Assembly: GCA_041485285.1 (NCBI GenBank)
Contig: JBGPJF010000002.1
Location: 1 to 64,000, forward strand
Length of the DNA stretch: 64,000 nucleotides
Direction of reading: 5' to 3'
From: DATEUP01 sp041485285
GTDB lineage: Archaea; Thermoplasmatota; DTKX01; DATEUP01
Shown here piece by piece: positions 1 to 9,232 of the stretch. Below the pieces are notes generated by a model. The model was not told where the DNA came from. It was given only the letters and a program-made list of their open reading frames with translations, and ran no database searches. Within the stretch, counting starts at the first letter, position 1. Each line of letters begins with the position of its first letter. Made by a program: the position numbers and the translations under genes.

Positions 1-11
1 CCACGGGGCCC

Positions 12-1043
12 ATGCCCGCGCCCGGGTCGGTCGGTCCCCAGCCGTCCTTCCCTGCTCCGGCACCGCTGCCGGCGGCTCCGAAGGCCCCCCAAGGCCCGCA
101 AAGCCACGACATGGCCGAGCGCTTGGCGGTGCTGTCCAACCAGGGGGCCGACATCGCGCCCCTGCGCAAGCTCGACGACTCGTCGGCCGGGCCCTCAACG
201 GAGCGCCGGGCGCTTGGCAAGGGGAAGATGTCGCTGCCCTCGGAGCTGCTGAACTACCTGAACAAGCCCAACGGCAGGTCCATCATCATCAATGGCAAGC
301 GGCGCACGGGCAAGACCAACCTCGCCCTCGGCCTTGCCGAAGCGCTTGCCGGCTTCGACGAAGAAGTCCTCCTGCTCCTCACCCACGAACCCGACAAGCG
401 GCTCACCGAAGCCTACGCGTGGCTCGCCGAGAAGCGCGCGGAGGACTTCCTGCTCTTCGGGCGCCCGAACACGCCTGACGCGATCCTCCAGCCCCCCGCG
501 GGCGACGCGCGCGCCGCGCGCCAGAAGCTCCTCGATTCGATCCGCGCCGTGCGCAGCGACGCTGGGACGCTGCCGCGCGTGCTCGACCGCCCCCGCGCGT
601 ACCGCATCAACACCGAGCGGATCTCGCGGCTCCTCTCGCTCAACCCCGCGATGGCAGAGATCATCAACCTCTACGACGCCGTCGAGCGGCTCCTCCCCTC
701 GAAGGTCGTCATCGTCGTCGACCGCGCCGACGCGCTCGCGCGCAAGTACGGCATCGAGTACAAGTCGCTCGTCGAGACGCTCCAGCGCGACCTCGTCCGC
801 GGCGCCAATTGCGACCTCCTCCTCGTCCAAGAGCGCGACGACCAGCACAGCGCCGACAAGTCGGTCGACGGCGTGCTCGTCATGCGCGACATCTCAAGGA
901 CCGAGGAATTCCTCGGTGAGATTGCCATCGCAAACCTCACCGACGTGGTGCTGAAGCGGCCCCGCGCCCTCTACCGGTTCGACGACGGGCGCATCCGCAT
1001 GATCGAGAGCGCGGATGTCGGCAGCGGCATGGAAACCGACTGA
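12..1043 (+). CDS. P-loop (RecA/KaiC-like) ATPase, 5' end possibly outside window
   Basis: Predicted cytoplasmic nucleotide-binding protein of 343 residues from the first in-window ATG. Residues 1-60 are Pro/Ala-rich and low in complexity. A Walker A loop, GKRRTGKT, lies at about 95-102 and a hydrophobic Walker B strand ending in Asp, KVVIVVD, at about 231-237, so the core resembles the RecA/KaiC ATPase superfamily. The exact family is not recognised. The frame has no stop before position 12, so the gene may begin upstream; Met34 or Met73 are possible internal starts. It is followed on the same strand by a promoter and another KaiC-like protein, which suggests related roles, but no substrate can be named. 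Confidence 0.7.
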   Translation: MPAPGSVGPQPSFPAPAPLPAAPKAPQGPQSHDMAERLAVLSNQGADIAPLRKLDDSSAGPSTERRALGKGKMSLPSELLNYLNKPNGRSIIINGKRRTGKTNLALGLAEALAGFDEEVLLLLTHEPDKRLTEAYAWLAEKRAEDFLLFGRPNTPDAILQPPAGDARAARQKLLDSIRAVRSDAGTLPRVLDRPRAYRINTERISRLLSLNPAMAEIINLYDAVERLLPSKVVIVVDRADALARKYGIEYKSLVETLQRDLVRGANCDLLLVQERDDQHSADKSVDGVLVMRDISRTEEFLGEIAIANLTDVVLKRPRALYRFDDGRIRMIESADVGSGMETD

Positions 1044-1083
1044 AGCCAGCGTTCCCGCGCGGCGCGCTGGCTTTTCAAGCAAC

Positions 1084-1092
1084 GTATATTAA
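1084..1092 (+). promoter_or_regulatory. TATA box of the coiled-coil/KaiC gene
   Basis: The AT-rich run GTATATTAA stands out in otherwise GC-rich DNA. Its centre is about 26 nt upstream of position 1114, which would give a leader of about 15 nt before the GTG at 1129. This matches archaeal promoter geometry. The transcription start itself is inferred. Confidence 0.6.
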
Positions 1093-1128
1093 TCCGCCCG
1101 GGCCGATCGGCGCGTTCGAGGGGTTCCT

Positions 1129-3336
1129 GTGGCCGCGCAGCAAGTCCCACCCGTCCGGGGCAACCCCATCGACCGCTACATGGCCGCTTACAAGCGGCGC
1201 GGCGAAGTGCTGAAGAACCGCGAGAGCGAGGAGTCGGTGGCCCAGACCGCCGACCGGGAAGTCGCCCGCTCCATCAATATCGACCGCCCGGCGGCCAAGG
1301 CCGTCCAGGTAGAGGCGGCGGCCGACGCCGAGCGCATGAAGGCCGAGCTCGCCTCTAAGGAAGAGGAGCTCAACCGCGTCAAGAATGACTTCCAGATCAA
1401 GATGCGCAACACGATTGCGCTCCAGCGGATCAAGTACGAAAAAGAACTGAACGACATGAACCGGAAACTCGAGCAGTATGCCGAGTTCAAGAAGGCCGAG
1501 GACTACATCCGGGTCAAGGAAGAGGAGTTCGACAAGTCCCGCCACGAGATGAAGAAGAAGATGGCGGAAGTCGAGGACCTGCGCGAGAAACTCATGCGGG
1601 CCCAGGCCGGCGAAGGTGTCGTGGGCGCCGCCGTGCTCGGCCTCACCTCCGCCGAAGTCCAGGGCATGGAAGACGAGCTTCGCCAGGCGCGCATGAAGCT
1701 CGAGGAGTTCCGCGACATGTACGCGCGCGAGGAGAAGCGGCGCGCGGAGATCGAAGCGGAGCTCGAGAACCTGAAGAAGGGCTCCATCGCCATGATGAAG
1801 TATGTCACGAACCTCCAGCGCAAGAAGCACGACGAGGAACTCGAGTCGCTGAAGGAGACCGCGCGCGAGGAAGAGTCGCGGCGCAAGGCGCTCGAAGAGC
1901 AGGTCGGCATGCTCGAGAAGGACCTCGCCGAGAAGCGCGAGGCGCTTGCCAAGGCCGGGACTTCGGCCCAGCCGGTGGCCGGCCGCCCCCTGCCCGTGCG
2001 CGGCGGCCCGGTCGTCGACAGCGAGGCGATCCGCGCCAAGGAGTCCGAGCTCGCCAAGGCGCGCTCGGAGATCGACCGCCAGAACAAGCTCCTCGAGGCC
2101 CGCAAGCGGGAGGTCGACGAGCAGTTCCAGCGGATGAAGGAAGAGCGCGAACTGCGCCGCCAGGAGGCCGACTCAAAGTTCAGCTCCGAGATGAGCCAGC
2201 TGCCTGAGCTGCAGAAGGCGTCGCTCGAAAAGGACGGGCGCATCAAGGAGATGCAAATCTCCATGGAGTCGCGCGAAGACGAGCTGCGCAAACTCAAGAA
2301 CATCGTGAAGTACAAGGACGAGGAGTTCAACCGCCGCCAGGAAGAGCTCGACTACAAGCAGAAGGTCATCGAGCAGAGCCTGCGCCAGCTCCAAGAGGCC
2401 AAGCAGAACGAGGGCTCCGTCGAGCAGCTCGAGATGAAGAAGCGCCTCCAGCAGCTCGAACGCGAGATCGCGGCCAAGGAAGAGGCAATCAACACGAAGG
2501 AGTCGTTCCTGCGGCAAAAGGAAGGCCAGCTGCGCATCAAGGAGCAGGCGGCCGTCCAGGAGGACGTCCAGGCGCGCAAGAAGGAAATCGAGCTCGAGAT
2601 GAAGGCCCGAAAAGTCAAGACGGGCACCCCGCGGCTCGACGACCTGCTCTACGGCGGGTTCCCCATCGGCTTCAACATCCTGTGCTCCGGGCCGGCGTTC
2701 ATCGGCAAGGAGGTGCTCATGTACGCGTTTGCGGCCGAGGGCCTCCAGAAGGGCGTGCCCACCGTGATGGTGCTCACCGACGTGGCCCCTGCAAGCGTGA
2801 AGCAGGAGCTGGCGGCCATCCTCCCCTCGATTGAAGAGTACGAGAAGCTCGGCCTCCTCAAGTGGGTCGACTGCTATTCGCGCGCGATGGGCGAATCCGA
2901 GGAAAACAAGGACGCGGTGGTGATCGACCACCCGACCGACTACAAGGCCATCATGGAAGGGATGGAGATGATCACGGACAAGTGGGTGAAGGAAGAGAAG
3001 CACCCCACCTACCGCGTCGTGGTCATGTCGATCTCCACCTTCATCACGTATTCCGATGTGACGGCGACCTTCCGGTTCCTCCAGATGCTCACGGGCAAGA
3101 GCAAGATGAAGAAGGCCGTCTCGCTCTACGCGATTGACGAGGCCATGCACTCGGCGACGGACCTCGCCAACTTGGCCCACGCGATGGACGGCTCGATCCA
3201 AGTCAAAACCGAGAACACGAAGAACTACATCCGGGTCGTCGGCATTGGCGATGCGCAGAACCGCGGGTGGGTCACCTACGAGTACTCGCGCAAGGGGCTC
3301 AACATCGGGTCGTTCTCGCTTGACAAGATCCGTTAG
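1129..3336 (+). CDS. Long coiled-coil protein with C-terminal KaiC/RecA-like domain
   Basis: A 735-residue protein. Residues about 45-490 are an almost uninterrupted charged coiled coil rich in Glu, Lys, Arg and Leu. Residues about 495-735 are a KaiC/RecA-like ATPase domain that opens with TGTPRLDDLLYGGFPIG, a hallmark of archaeal KaiC-like proteins. The P-loop region, GPAFIGKE at about 521, keeps Gly-Lys but has Glu where Ser/Thr is usual, so ATP binding may be altered. The Walker B strand is YRVVVMS, without the expected Asp. A GTG start is chosen because a TATA box lies at the right distance. The architecture suggests a dimerising scaffold or sensor; its partner is unknown. A hairpin follows the stop. 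Confidence 0.85.
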   Translation: MAAQQVPPVRGNPIDRYMAAYKRRGEVLKNRESEESVAQTADREVARSINIDRPAAKAVQVEAAADAERMKAELASKEEELNRVKNDFQIKMRNTIALQRIKYEKELNDMNRKLEQYAEFKKAEDYIRVKEEEFDKSRHEMKKKMAEVEDLREKLMRAQAGEGVVGAAVLGLTSAEVQGMEDELRQARMKLEEFRDMYAREEKRRAEIEAELENLKKGSIAMMKYVTNLQRKKHDEELESLKETAREEESRRKALEEQVGMLEKDLAEKREALAKAGTSAQPVAGRPLPVRGGPVVDSEAIRAKESELAKARSEIDRQNKLLEARKREVDEQFQRMKEERELRRQEADSKFSSEMSQLPELQKASLEKDGRIKEMQISMESREDELRKLKNIVKYKDEEFNRRQEELDYKQKVIEQSLRQLQEAKQNEGSVEQLEMKKRLQQLEREIAAKEEAINTKESFLRQKEGQLRIKEQAAVQEDVQARKKEIELEMKARKVKTGTPRLDDLLYGGFPIGFNILCSGPAFIGKEVLMYAFAAEGLQKGVPTVMVLTDVAPASVKQELAAILPSIEEYEKLGLLKWVDCYSRAMGESEENKDAVVIDHPTDYKAIMEGMEMITDKWVKEEKHPTYRVVVMSISTFITYSDVTATFRFLQMLTGKSKMKKAVSLYAIDEAMHSATDLANLAHAMDGSIQVKTENTKNYIRVVGIGDAQNRGWVTYEYSRKGLNIGSFSLDKIR

Positions 3337-3347
3337 GGCCGAGTTTG

Positions 3348-3366
3348 GGCCGCTTGAGCGGCCTTT
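3348..3366 (+). terminator. Hairpin terminator after the coiled-coil/KaiC gene
   Basis: The 6-bp inverted repeat GGCCGC / GCGGCC with a TTGA loop begins 11 nt after the stop codon and is followed by TTT. A stronger T-run lies at about 3415-3424. Archaea often terminate at T-runs, so either element could serve. Confidence 0.45.
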
Positions 3367-3499
3367 GGGGGTCTTTCTGGGAGCATAGGGCAATCGCCGG
3401 CCCTTGGGCGCCACCTTTTCTTTTAAATAGCCAGGCCCCGGCGGCCGTCAACGGGCCCAATATGGGTCGGTGCACCCCAACTCTTTTTAAGGCTGGCCG

Positions 3500-3507
3500 T
3501 ATTTAAA
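3500..3507 (+). promoter_or_regulatory. TATA box of tbp, predicting a leaderless or near-leaderless mRNA
   Basis: TATTTAAA is a near-consensus archaeal TATA box. Its centre is about 26 nt upstream of the ATG at 3530, so transcription should begin at or just before the start codon. Two more AT-rich blocks at about 3419-3428 and 3483-3490 could be alternative boxes. TBP would therefore bind its own promoter, which allows autoregulation (inference). Confidence 0.65.
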
Positions 3508-3529
3508 CCAAAGAAAGGCCCCGCCTTAA

Positions 3530-4093
3530 ATGGTGATCCCCATGCCAGACTTCCGCATCGAGAACGTCGTCGCCACGTCGCTCCTTGACAACGAGCTTGA
3601 CCTCCCCTCGATCGCGCTTACGCTGGAAGGGGCCGAGTACGAGCCCGAGCGGTTCCCTGGCCTTATTTACCGCCTGGAGACGCCGAAGACGGCGACCCTC
3701 CTCTTCCGGTCGGGCAAGATGGTGTGCACGGGGGCCAAGTCGATCCCCGAGGTCCACCAGGCCATCAACACGGTCATCAAGCGGCTCATCGCCGCGGGCG
3801 TCAAGGTGTCGGAGAAGGTGGAGATCACGATCCAGAACCTCGTCGCCTCGACCGACCTTGGCAGCCCGCTCAACCTGAACACGATCACCGTTTCGCTCGG
3901 CCTTGAGAAGGTCGAATATGAACCCGAACAGTTTCCGGGGCTTGTCTACCGGATGGACCAGCCGAAGGTCGTGCTGCTCCTCTTCGGGTCGGGCAAGATG
4001 GTCTGCACGGGCGCGAAGAAGCCGGACGACGTCAAGGAAGCGATCGTCAACATCCTGAACGAGCTGAAGCAGGCCGGCCTCATCCAGACTTGA
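3530..4093 (+). CDS. tbp: TATA-box-binding protein (TBP)
   Basis: General transcription factor that binds the TATA element and, with TFB, recruits archaeal RNA polymerase. The 187-residue protein has the two direct repeats of the TBP saddle: IENVVAT..., PGLIYRLETPK and SGKMVCTGAKS in the first half, then IQNLVASTDLG, PGLVYRMDQPK and SGKMVCTGAKK in the second. The length is typical of archaeal TBP. ATGs occur at 3530 and 3542; the TATA box at 3500 favours 3530 as a near-leaderless start, while the later ATG gives the more usual N terminus (MPDFRIENVVAT). Identification is certain. Whether the genome has further paralogues cannot be seen here. Confidence 0.97.
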   Translation: MVIPMPDFRIENVVATSLLDNELDLPSIALTLEGAEYEPERFPGLIYRLETPKTATLLFRSGKMVCTGAKSIPEVHQAINTVIKRLIAAGVKVSEKVEITIQNLVASTDLGSPLNLNTITVSLGLEKVEYEPEQFPGLVYRMDQPKVVLLLFGSGKMVCTGAKKPDDVKEAIVNILNELKQAGLIQT

Positions 4094-4109
4094 AGGGGCG
4101 GATGGCCCC

Positions 4110-4967
4110 ATGGGCAAGCCACCCAAGACGGCGGTCTTTGACGACCACTTCCACCTCGACCCCGTGTACGGTGCGTACTTGGGGAGCGTGGAAGAGTTCG
4201 AGCGCGCGGGCGGGACGCATTTCCTGCTCGTGCACAAGCCCGACTTCGACAAGCTGTCGGGGACGCCCGACGCCTATCGCGCGGAATTCGAGGAGACGGT
4301 GAAGATGGGGAAGGCGGTCAACGCGCGCGGAAAGGCGCGCTGCTTCGTGGCGCTCTGCCCGCACCCGGCGGAGTTCACGCGCCACGCGGAGCGGCTGGGG
4401 TTCGAGGCCGCGTGGGAGCTGTTGACCAAGGCGATCGACCTCTGCGCAAAGATCGCAAAGGAGGAGCCGCTCGTGGTCGCGCTCTCGGAGGCCGGCCGGC
4501 CGCACTACCCCGTGTCCCCGGAAGTGTGGACATTCTCGAACCGCGTGTTCGATTATGAGCTGGCGACGGCCAAAGACGCCGGGCTTGCGGTGCAGCTGCA
4601 CACCGAGTCGGCCACGCCGGAGGTGATGGCCGACCTGGCGGGCCACGTCGAGGCGGCAGGGCTCGACAAGGGGCGCGTCGCCAAGCACTACTGCCCGCCG
4701 TTCGTGCTCCCCGAGGAGAACGCGGGCCTCTTCCCGTCGGTGCTCGCCTCGCGGCCCTTCGTGGCCGAGGCGCTGAAGAAGGGCGACCGCTTCATGTTAG
4801 AGACGGACTTTATCGACGACAAGCGAAGGCCCGGGGCGGTGATGGCCCCCGCGACGGTGCCGCGAAGGACGCGTGCGATGCTCGAGCAGGGGGTCGCGGA
4901 GGAGCGCGTGTGGCGGATTCACAAAGAGAACCCGGAGAAGGTCTACGGGGTTTCGATTGAACTGTAA
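4110..4967 (+). CDS. TatD-related metal-dependent hydrolase
   Basis: A 285-residue member of the archaeal TatD-like amidohydrolase (TIM barrel) superfamily. The N-terminal DDHFHLDP holds the HxH metal motif, VQLHTES carries the middle His, KHYCPP a further His-containing strand, and LETDFIDD the late acidic metal ligand. TatD relatives are deoxyribonucleases or phosphodiesterases, but this archaeal branch is not biochemically assigned, so the substrate is open. It starts 16 nt after tbp and probably shares its transcript. Length fits the family. Confidence 0.8.
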   Translation: MGKPPKTAVFDDHFHLDPVYGAYLGSVEEFERAGGTHFLLVHKPDFDKLSGTPDAYRAEFEETVKMGKAVNARGKARCFVALCPHPAEFTRHAERLGFEAAWELLTKAIDLCAKIAKEEPLVVALSEAGRPHYPVSPEVWTFSNRVFDYELATAKDAGLAVQLHTESATPEVMADLAGHVEAAGLDKGRVAKHYCPPFVLPEENAGLFPSVLASRPFVAEALKKGDRFMLETDFIDDKRRPGAVMAPATVPRRTRAMLEQGVAEERVWRIHKENPEKVYGVSIEL

Positions 4968-5042
4968 GGCCAGCGGCGCTTGCAACGCTCGATTTGAGTG
5001 CCTTTAAGTGCGCGTTTGGCGAAGGCCCCGCGGAGGACTGCA

Positions 5043-8000
5043 GTGCGTTTGCGTGTAAGGGCCGCTGGCGTTCTCATCATCTGGGCCCTGGCGGCCGGGA
5101 CGCTTGCCCCGCTTGCGCCGGCGGCCCCCGCCGCGCAAGCCGCCGCGACGGCAACATCGGCTCCCCTGCGGTACTTCGAAGTCGGCAACACGATGGAACT
5201 TGCAAATGACGCCCAAACGCAGAGCGTCCCGGAACTTGTCGCCATGCCTTCCGGCGACTTCGCGCTTGCTTATTTCGAGGGGATCTACACCTACTCTGGC
5301 GTCCCTTCCATCGAGGTCCACAATGGGACAACGGGCGCGCGCACGGCGGGCCTTTTCTCGGCGGCGGGGGGGAGCCAGTATGACTCCTGGGCCAACACCA
5401 CGGCGCGCGGCGCGTACACCGCGGTGGACGGCACGGGACGGCTCCTGCGCGTGTCGTGGGGGTTCGCATTCCCGAGTTCGGCCGTTTCGCTTTCAGGCTA
5501 CAACGCAACCGGGGCGGCCTCGCTCGGGCCCGTAAGTGTGGGCACGACCCCCTACTACACGAGCGCGGCGGCCATTGCCGTCGGGCGCAACAACACGGTC
5601 CATGTCGTACACTACGACGGCCAGGTGCGTTACTCGGTGCTACGGGCCAACGGCACCTGGGCGGTGCACAATGTGTCGGTGCAGGGGGCGTCATCGGGCC
5701 TGTTCCCGCCGCACATCGTGTACGATGCCGCCGCTGGCCGCATGGTCATCGCGTGGTCGAGCCCGCTTTCGGGCGCAACCGTGATGGCCGTCGAGCCCAA
5801 CGGCTCGGTGGCGTGGACCTACCCGTTCACGATGAGCGGCGCGAACATGACGCTCGCGGCGCTGCCGTCGGGGGACGTCGTGGTCGTGTATGTGGACAAC
5901 ACGGCGATGCGCGCATTGCGCCTGGACCGCGACGGGGCCCTCGCGGCGGGAAGCGTGGCCATCGAGCCGAAGGCGGCAGGCGCACGGGCCCCGCGGGCGA
6001 CGGTCATGTCCGGCAGCGAAGTGGCGGTGGTCTACTCGGACTATTCGGACGGGTCGGACCTCGACGTCTTCGCGATGGCCTTCGACGCCTCGACGATGAG
6101 CGCGACCATCCCCGCGACGCGGGTCTCCAGCGACCGCGCCTCGAATTCGAACCCGGCGGCCGCGTTCCTGAAGGACGGCTCGCTGTGGGTCTCGTGGCAA
6201 AACGAGACGACGTACTACTACGCGAACATCTCGGGCGCAAGGCTCGTGCCGCGCTGGTCGGGGTTCTCGCTGGAGGCCTCCGAAGCGTCGCTGCAAATCC
6301 CGCGGGGCGAGCCCGTGGACGTTGCGGTGAAGGTGTCGAGCCTTGTCAACGAGTCGACCGACTACGACCTCAGCGTCGGCTTCTACCCCTACGGGGGCCC
6401 CACCAATTGGACGGGGACGGTGATGGATGCGGCGGGGGCCTTGCCCTCCCCGGCCCTTTCGCTTGGCGCTTCGGTGCTCCAGTGGGTGACGATGCGCATC
6501 GACGCGCCGGTGGTCGACCCCTCCGGGTACGGCGCGATCGCGCTCCTGCTCGTGACCGACCACCACCGGGGCGGGCCGCCGCTTGCCCTGCGCGTGAACA
6601 TCACGGTCGTGCAGGGGCACCGCTTCGCGGTGTCGCCTTCCGACGCCAACGTGACGGCCCTGCCCGGCGGCGTGGCCAGCCTTTCGTTTGACGTCCGCGC
6701 GATCGGCACGGTTGCCGAGGCGGGCGTTCCCATGGCGGTGAGCGCGCCGCCGCCCGCCGGCTGGTCGCTGTCGCTCCAGCCGGCGAACCTGACTGCGGCG
6801 GTCGGCGAAGGCGTCAATGTGACGCTTTCGGTGGGGGTCCCGGGCAATGCGCCCAGCGGACAGACCTACTGCGCGCGGCTGCGCGTGCAGCACCCGAACG
6901 ACCCGTTCTCGCTTGCAACCGCCGGCTTCTGCGTGCGCGTGGCGCTCGTGGCGGCGCCCACCCTCGACCCGCCGGCGCTCGCGCAAGAGGTGGAGCCGGG
7001 CGGCGCCGCCCTATCGGTGTGGACCTTGACCAATGTGGGCAACGCGGCGTCCCCCATCTCGTGCGCCGTCGGGGTCGAAGAGGAGCTGCCGGCGGGGTGG
7101 CAGAGCGCTGTGGACCCGGACAGCGCACCCCTTGGGGGAGGCGGGTCAGCGACGGCCGTGCTCTCCGTGACGGCGGCGCCGCTTGCCCTCGGCGGAATGA
7201 CGGTCAACCTGACGCTTTCGGCAAGCTGTGTGGGGGGGTCGGCGTACGGGGTGGCGCACCTCAGGATCGTGGTGCGCGACGTGCACCTCGTGCAGTGGCG
7301 CGCGGCGGGAATAAGCGGGGACGCCTCCGCGTCGGGCGCGAGCACCTTCACGGTGAGCGCCGAGAACCAGGGGAACGTGCGGGAGCCCGTGTCGGTGACC
7401 ATCGACGACGCGCCTCCAGGGTGGGAGGTCCACTCGAGCCTTACCGTCGCCGGGGCGCCGGCGACCGCGGTCGCCCCCTACGACAGCGGGACGGTTTCGG
7501 TGCTGGTGCAGGCGCCCCCGAACACGCTCGCGGACACCTACCTCATCACGGTCAGCCTCGTTGCGGGCGACCTGCCGCCGCAGGGCGTGGTGTTCAGCGT
7601 GCGTGTGCCGAAGGCGTACGGGGTCGAGGCCTCGTTCACCGCAAGTCCCGCGCACGTGGGCCCCGACGGGCAGGTCAGGGTCGTGGGGGCCGTCCGCCAC
7701 ACGGGCAACACGGCGGACACCTACACGCTTCGCGTGGACGTGGCCGACCTCCAGTCGTGGGGGTGGCGCGCGCTCTACCGCCCGGACGGCGGCAACGAAA
7801 GCGAACTCCACGGCTCGCTCTTGCTTGCCGCCCTCGAGAACGGGACGCTGACGATCACGATCACGGCCCCGCGCGAGCCGGTGGGCTTCCACATCGCGAT
7901 CAAGGTCAACCTCTCGAGCGCGCGCGGGCCCTCCGCCGAATTCGTGGCGCAGGTGGACGTCGTGCTGCCCGACCTCACCATCGAGGTCACCGGCGACCCG

Positions 8001-8459
8001 TCGGGCCGCGAAGGCGAAATCGCGGTGCAACTCCAAGTCGTCGTGGCAAACCGCGGCGAGGCGGCGTCGGGTGCCACGCAGGTCGTCGTCCGCCTCGATG
8101 GAGCCGATCAGGCAAGCGGCCCGGTGCGGGCGCTGCAGCTCGGGGAAACCGCGGCGTTGTGGTTCAATTTCACCGCGACGCTGCGCGCGGGGGCCCACGA
8201 GATTTCCGTGGTGGTCGACCCCGGCACCGCGCCCGGCGCGTCCCCCGTGAACGGGCGGGTGTTCGAGCGAAACGAGGCCAACAACCTCGCGAGCGTCCCC
8301 TTCGCCCTCGAGGCGGCGCCCCCCACGAACAACCCGCCGCCTTCCAATGTCAACACGATCGGGTCGAGTTCCACGGCGCTCATCGTGATCATCGCGATGG
8401 CGGCCGGGACCGCGGCGCTTGTGGTCGTGCGCCTGCGGATGGGCAGGCGCCGCCAGTGA
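5043..8459 (+). CDS. Large secreted, membrane-anchored surface protein with Ig-like/NEW3/CARDB-type domains
   Basis: Predicted cell-surface protein of 1,138 residues. The GTG at 5043 is chosen because GGAGG at 5032-5036 precedes it by 6 nt, a TATA-like TTTAAG lies at about 5002-5007, and the result is a clean signal peptide (MRLRVRAAG then a hydrophobic run to an Ala-rich cleavage zone). Residues about 40-390 look like beta-propeller or sialidase-type repeats. Residues about 400-980 are serial beta-sandwich domains resembling NEW3/NPCBM-associated modules. Near the C terminus is a CARDB-like domain (LTIEVTGDPSG to FERNEANN). The end is a transmembrane helix followed by RLRMGRRRQ, an anchor with a basic cytoplasmic tip. 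Many NxS/T sequons suggest N-glycosylation. Ligand unknown. Confidence 0.85.
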   Translation: MRLRVRAAGVLIIWALAAGTLAPLAPAAPAAQAAATATSAPLRYFEVGNTMELANDAQTQSVPELVAMPSGDFALAYFEGIYTYSGVPSIEVHNGTTGARTAGLFSAAGGSQYDSWANTTARGAYTAVDGTGRLLRVSWGFAFPSSAVSLSGYNATGAASLGPVSVGTTPYYTSAAAIAVGRNNTVHVVHYDGQVRYSVLRANGTWAVHNVSVQGASSGLFPPHIVYDAAAGRMVIAWSSPLSGATVMAVEPNGSVAWTYPFTMSGANMTLAALPSGDVVVVYVDNTAMRALRLDRDGALAAGSVAIEPKAAGARAPRATVMSGSEVAVVYSDYSDGSDLDVFAMAFDASTMSATIPATRVSSDRASNSNPAAAFLKDGSLWVSWQNETTYYYANISGARLVPRWSGFSLEASEASLQIPRGEPVDVAVKVSSLVNESTDYDLSVGFYPYGGPTNWTGTVMDAAGALPSPALSLGASVLQWVTMRIDAPVVDPSGYGAIALLLVTDHHRGGPPLALRVNITVVQGHRFAVSPSDANVTALPGGVASLSFDVRAIGTVAEAGVPMAVSAPPPAGWSLSLQPANLTAAVGEGVNVTLSVGVPGNAPSGQTYCARLRVQHPNDPFSLATAGFCVRVALVAAPTLDPPALAQEVEPGGAALSVWTLTNVGNAASPISCAVGVEEELPAGWQSAVDPDSAPLGGGGSATAVLSVTAAPLALGGMTVNLTLSASCVGGSAYGVAHLRIVVRDVHLVQWRAAGISGDASASGASTFTVSAENQGNVREPVSVTIDDAPPGWEVHSSLTVAGAPATAVAPYDSGTVSVLVQAPPNTLADTYLITVSLVAGDLPPQGVVFSVRVPKAYGVEASFTASPAHVGPDGQVRVVGAVRHTGNTADTYTLRVDVADLQSWGWRALYRPDGGNESELHGSLLLAALENGTLTITITAPREPVGFHIAIKVNLSSARGPSAEFVAQVDVVLPDLTIEVTGDPSGREGEIAVQLQVVVANRGEAASGATQVVVRLDGADQASGPVRALQLGETAALWFNFTATLRAGAHEISVVVDPGTAPGASPVNGRVFERNEANNLASVPFALEAAPPTNNPPPSNVNTIGSSSTALIVIIAMAAGTAALVVVRLRMGRRRQ

Positions 8460-8516
8460 CCCCGCCGCGGCAGAGCTTTATCATCGACCGCGGGGCTGGG
8501 CCGCCGAGGAACCATC

Positions 8517-9200
8517 GTGCTCGAAGAGGTCGTCGTCCCTTGCTTCGGGCGAAAGCTCGAGGAAACCGTGATGCCCGCGATGCGCGCGGCGCTCTTTAGG
8601 CGCGACCTCGAGGCCCTTGGCCAAGTCGTGCGTGAGGCAGGCGCGGCCAACCCGGCCCTCAAGGACGAAGCCGACAAGGACTGGCAGGAGCTGCGCAACG
8701 ATGTCCTCCACGGGCAGATCGACTACCGCGGCGACGGGCCGCTCCCTGAGCACTGGAAGCAGTTCATCGACAAGGAGACGAACTACTTCGACTGGCGCCA
8801 CCCAAAGTGGGCCCAGGACGCCGAGCGGCTGATGGTCGACCTTGTCGTGAAGGACGCGGCCCGCGCGGGGTGGAAGGGCGAGATCCACCCGGCCTCCAAG
8901 ACGAACGCGGGGCTCGTCGACCTGCTGCTTGAGGTGTCGGTCGCGCTGAGGGAGGCCAAGCCGCTTGCGGACAAGTTCCTCGAGGGCATGCCCGAGTGGC
9001 TGCAGCACGACAATGCCTACACGGGGGGCTACCTTACGGAGGACGAGGCCGCGAAGATGCTGGCGGTCCTCGACCCGAAGAAGCACGACCTCGAGTCGTC
9101 ACTGAAGGCCGGCCCGTTGCTTTCGGGGTGGCTCGACATCCTCCACCGCGCCAAGAGCGCGAAAGTGGGACTCACCTGGACCGTCCCGATGATGCGGTAG
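8517..9200 (+). CDS. Conserved-looking hypothetical protein
   Basis: A 227-residue soluble protein rich in charged residues and Trp, with no signal peptide or membrane segment. The GTG start lies about 35 nt after a TATA-like CTTTATCAT (8476-8484), giving a short leader. No family is recognised. The helical, acidic composition and motifs such as HGQIDYRGDGPLPEHW suggest a compact alpha-helical fold. It sits between the surface protein and the convergent purQ, with 32 nt between the stops. Function unknown. Confidence 0.7.
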   Translation: MLEEVVVPCFGRKLEETVMPAMRAALFRRDLEALGQVVREAGAANPALKDEADKDWQELRNDVLHGQIDYRGDGPLPEHWKQFIDKETNYFDWRHPKWAQDAERLMVDLVVKDAARAGWKGEIHPASKTNAGLVDLLLEVSVALREAKPLADKFLEGMPEWLQHDNAYTGGYLTEDEAAKMLAVLDPKKHDLESSLKAGPLLSGWLDILHRAKSAKVGLTWTVPMMR

Positions 9201-9232
9201 CCGCGGCGCCTCCGTGCGCGCGAAGCACGCGC

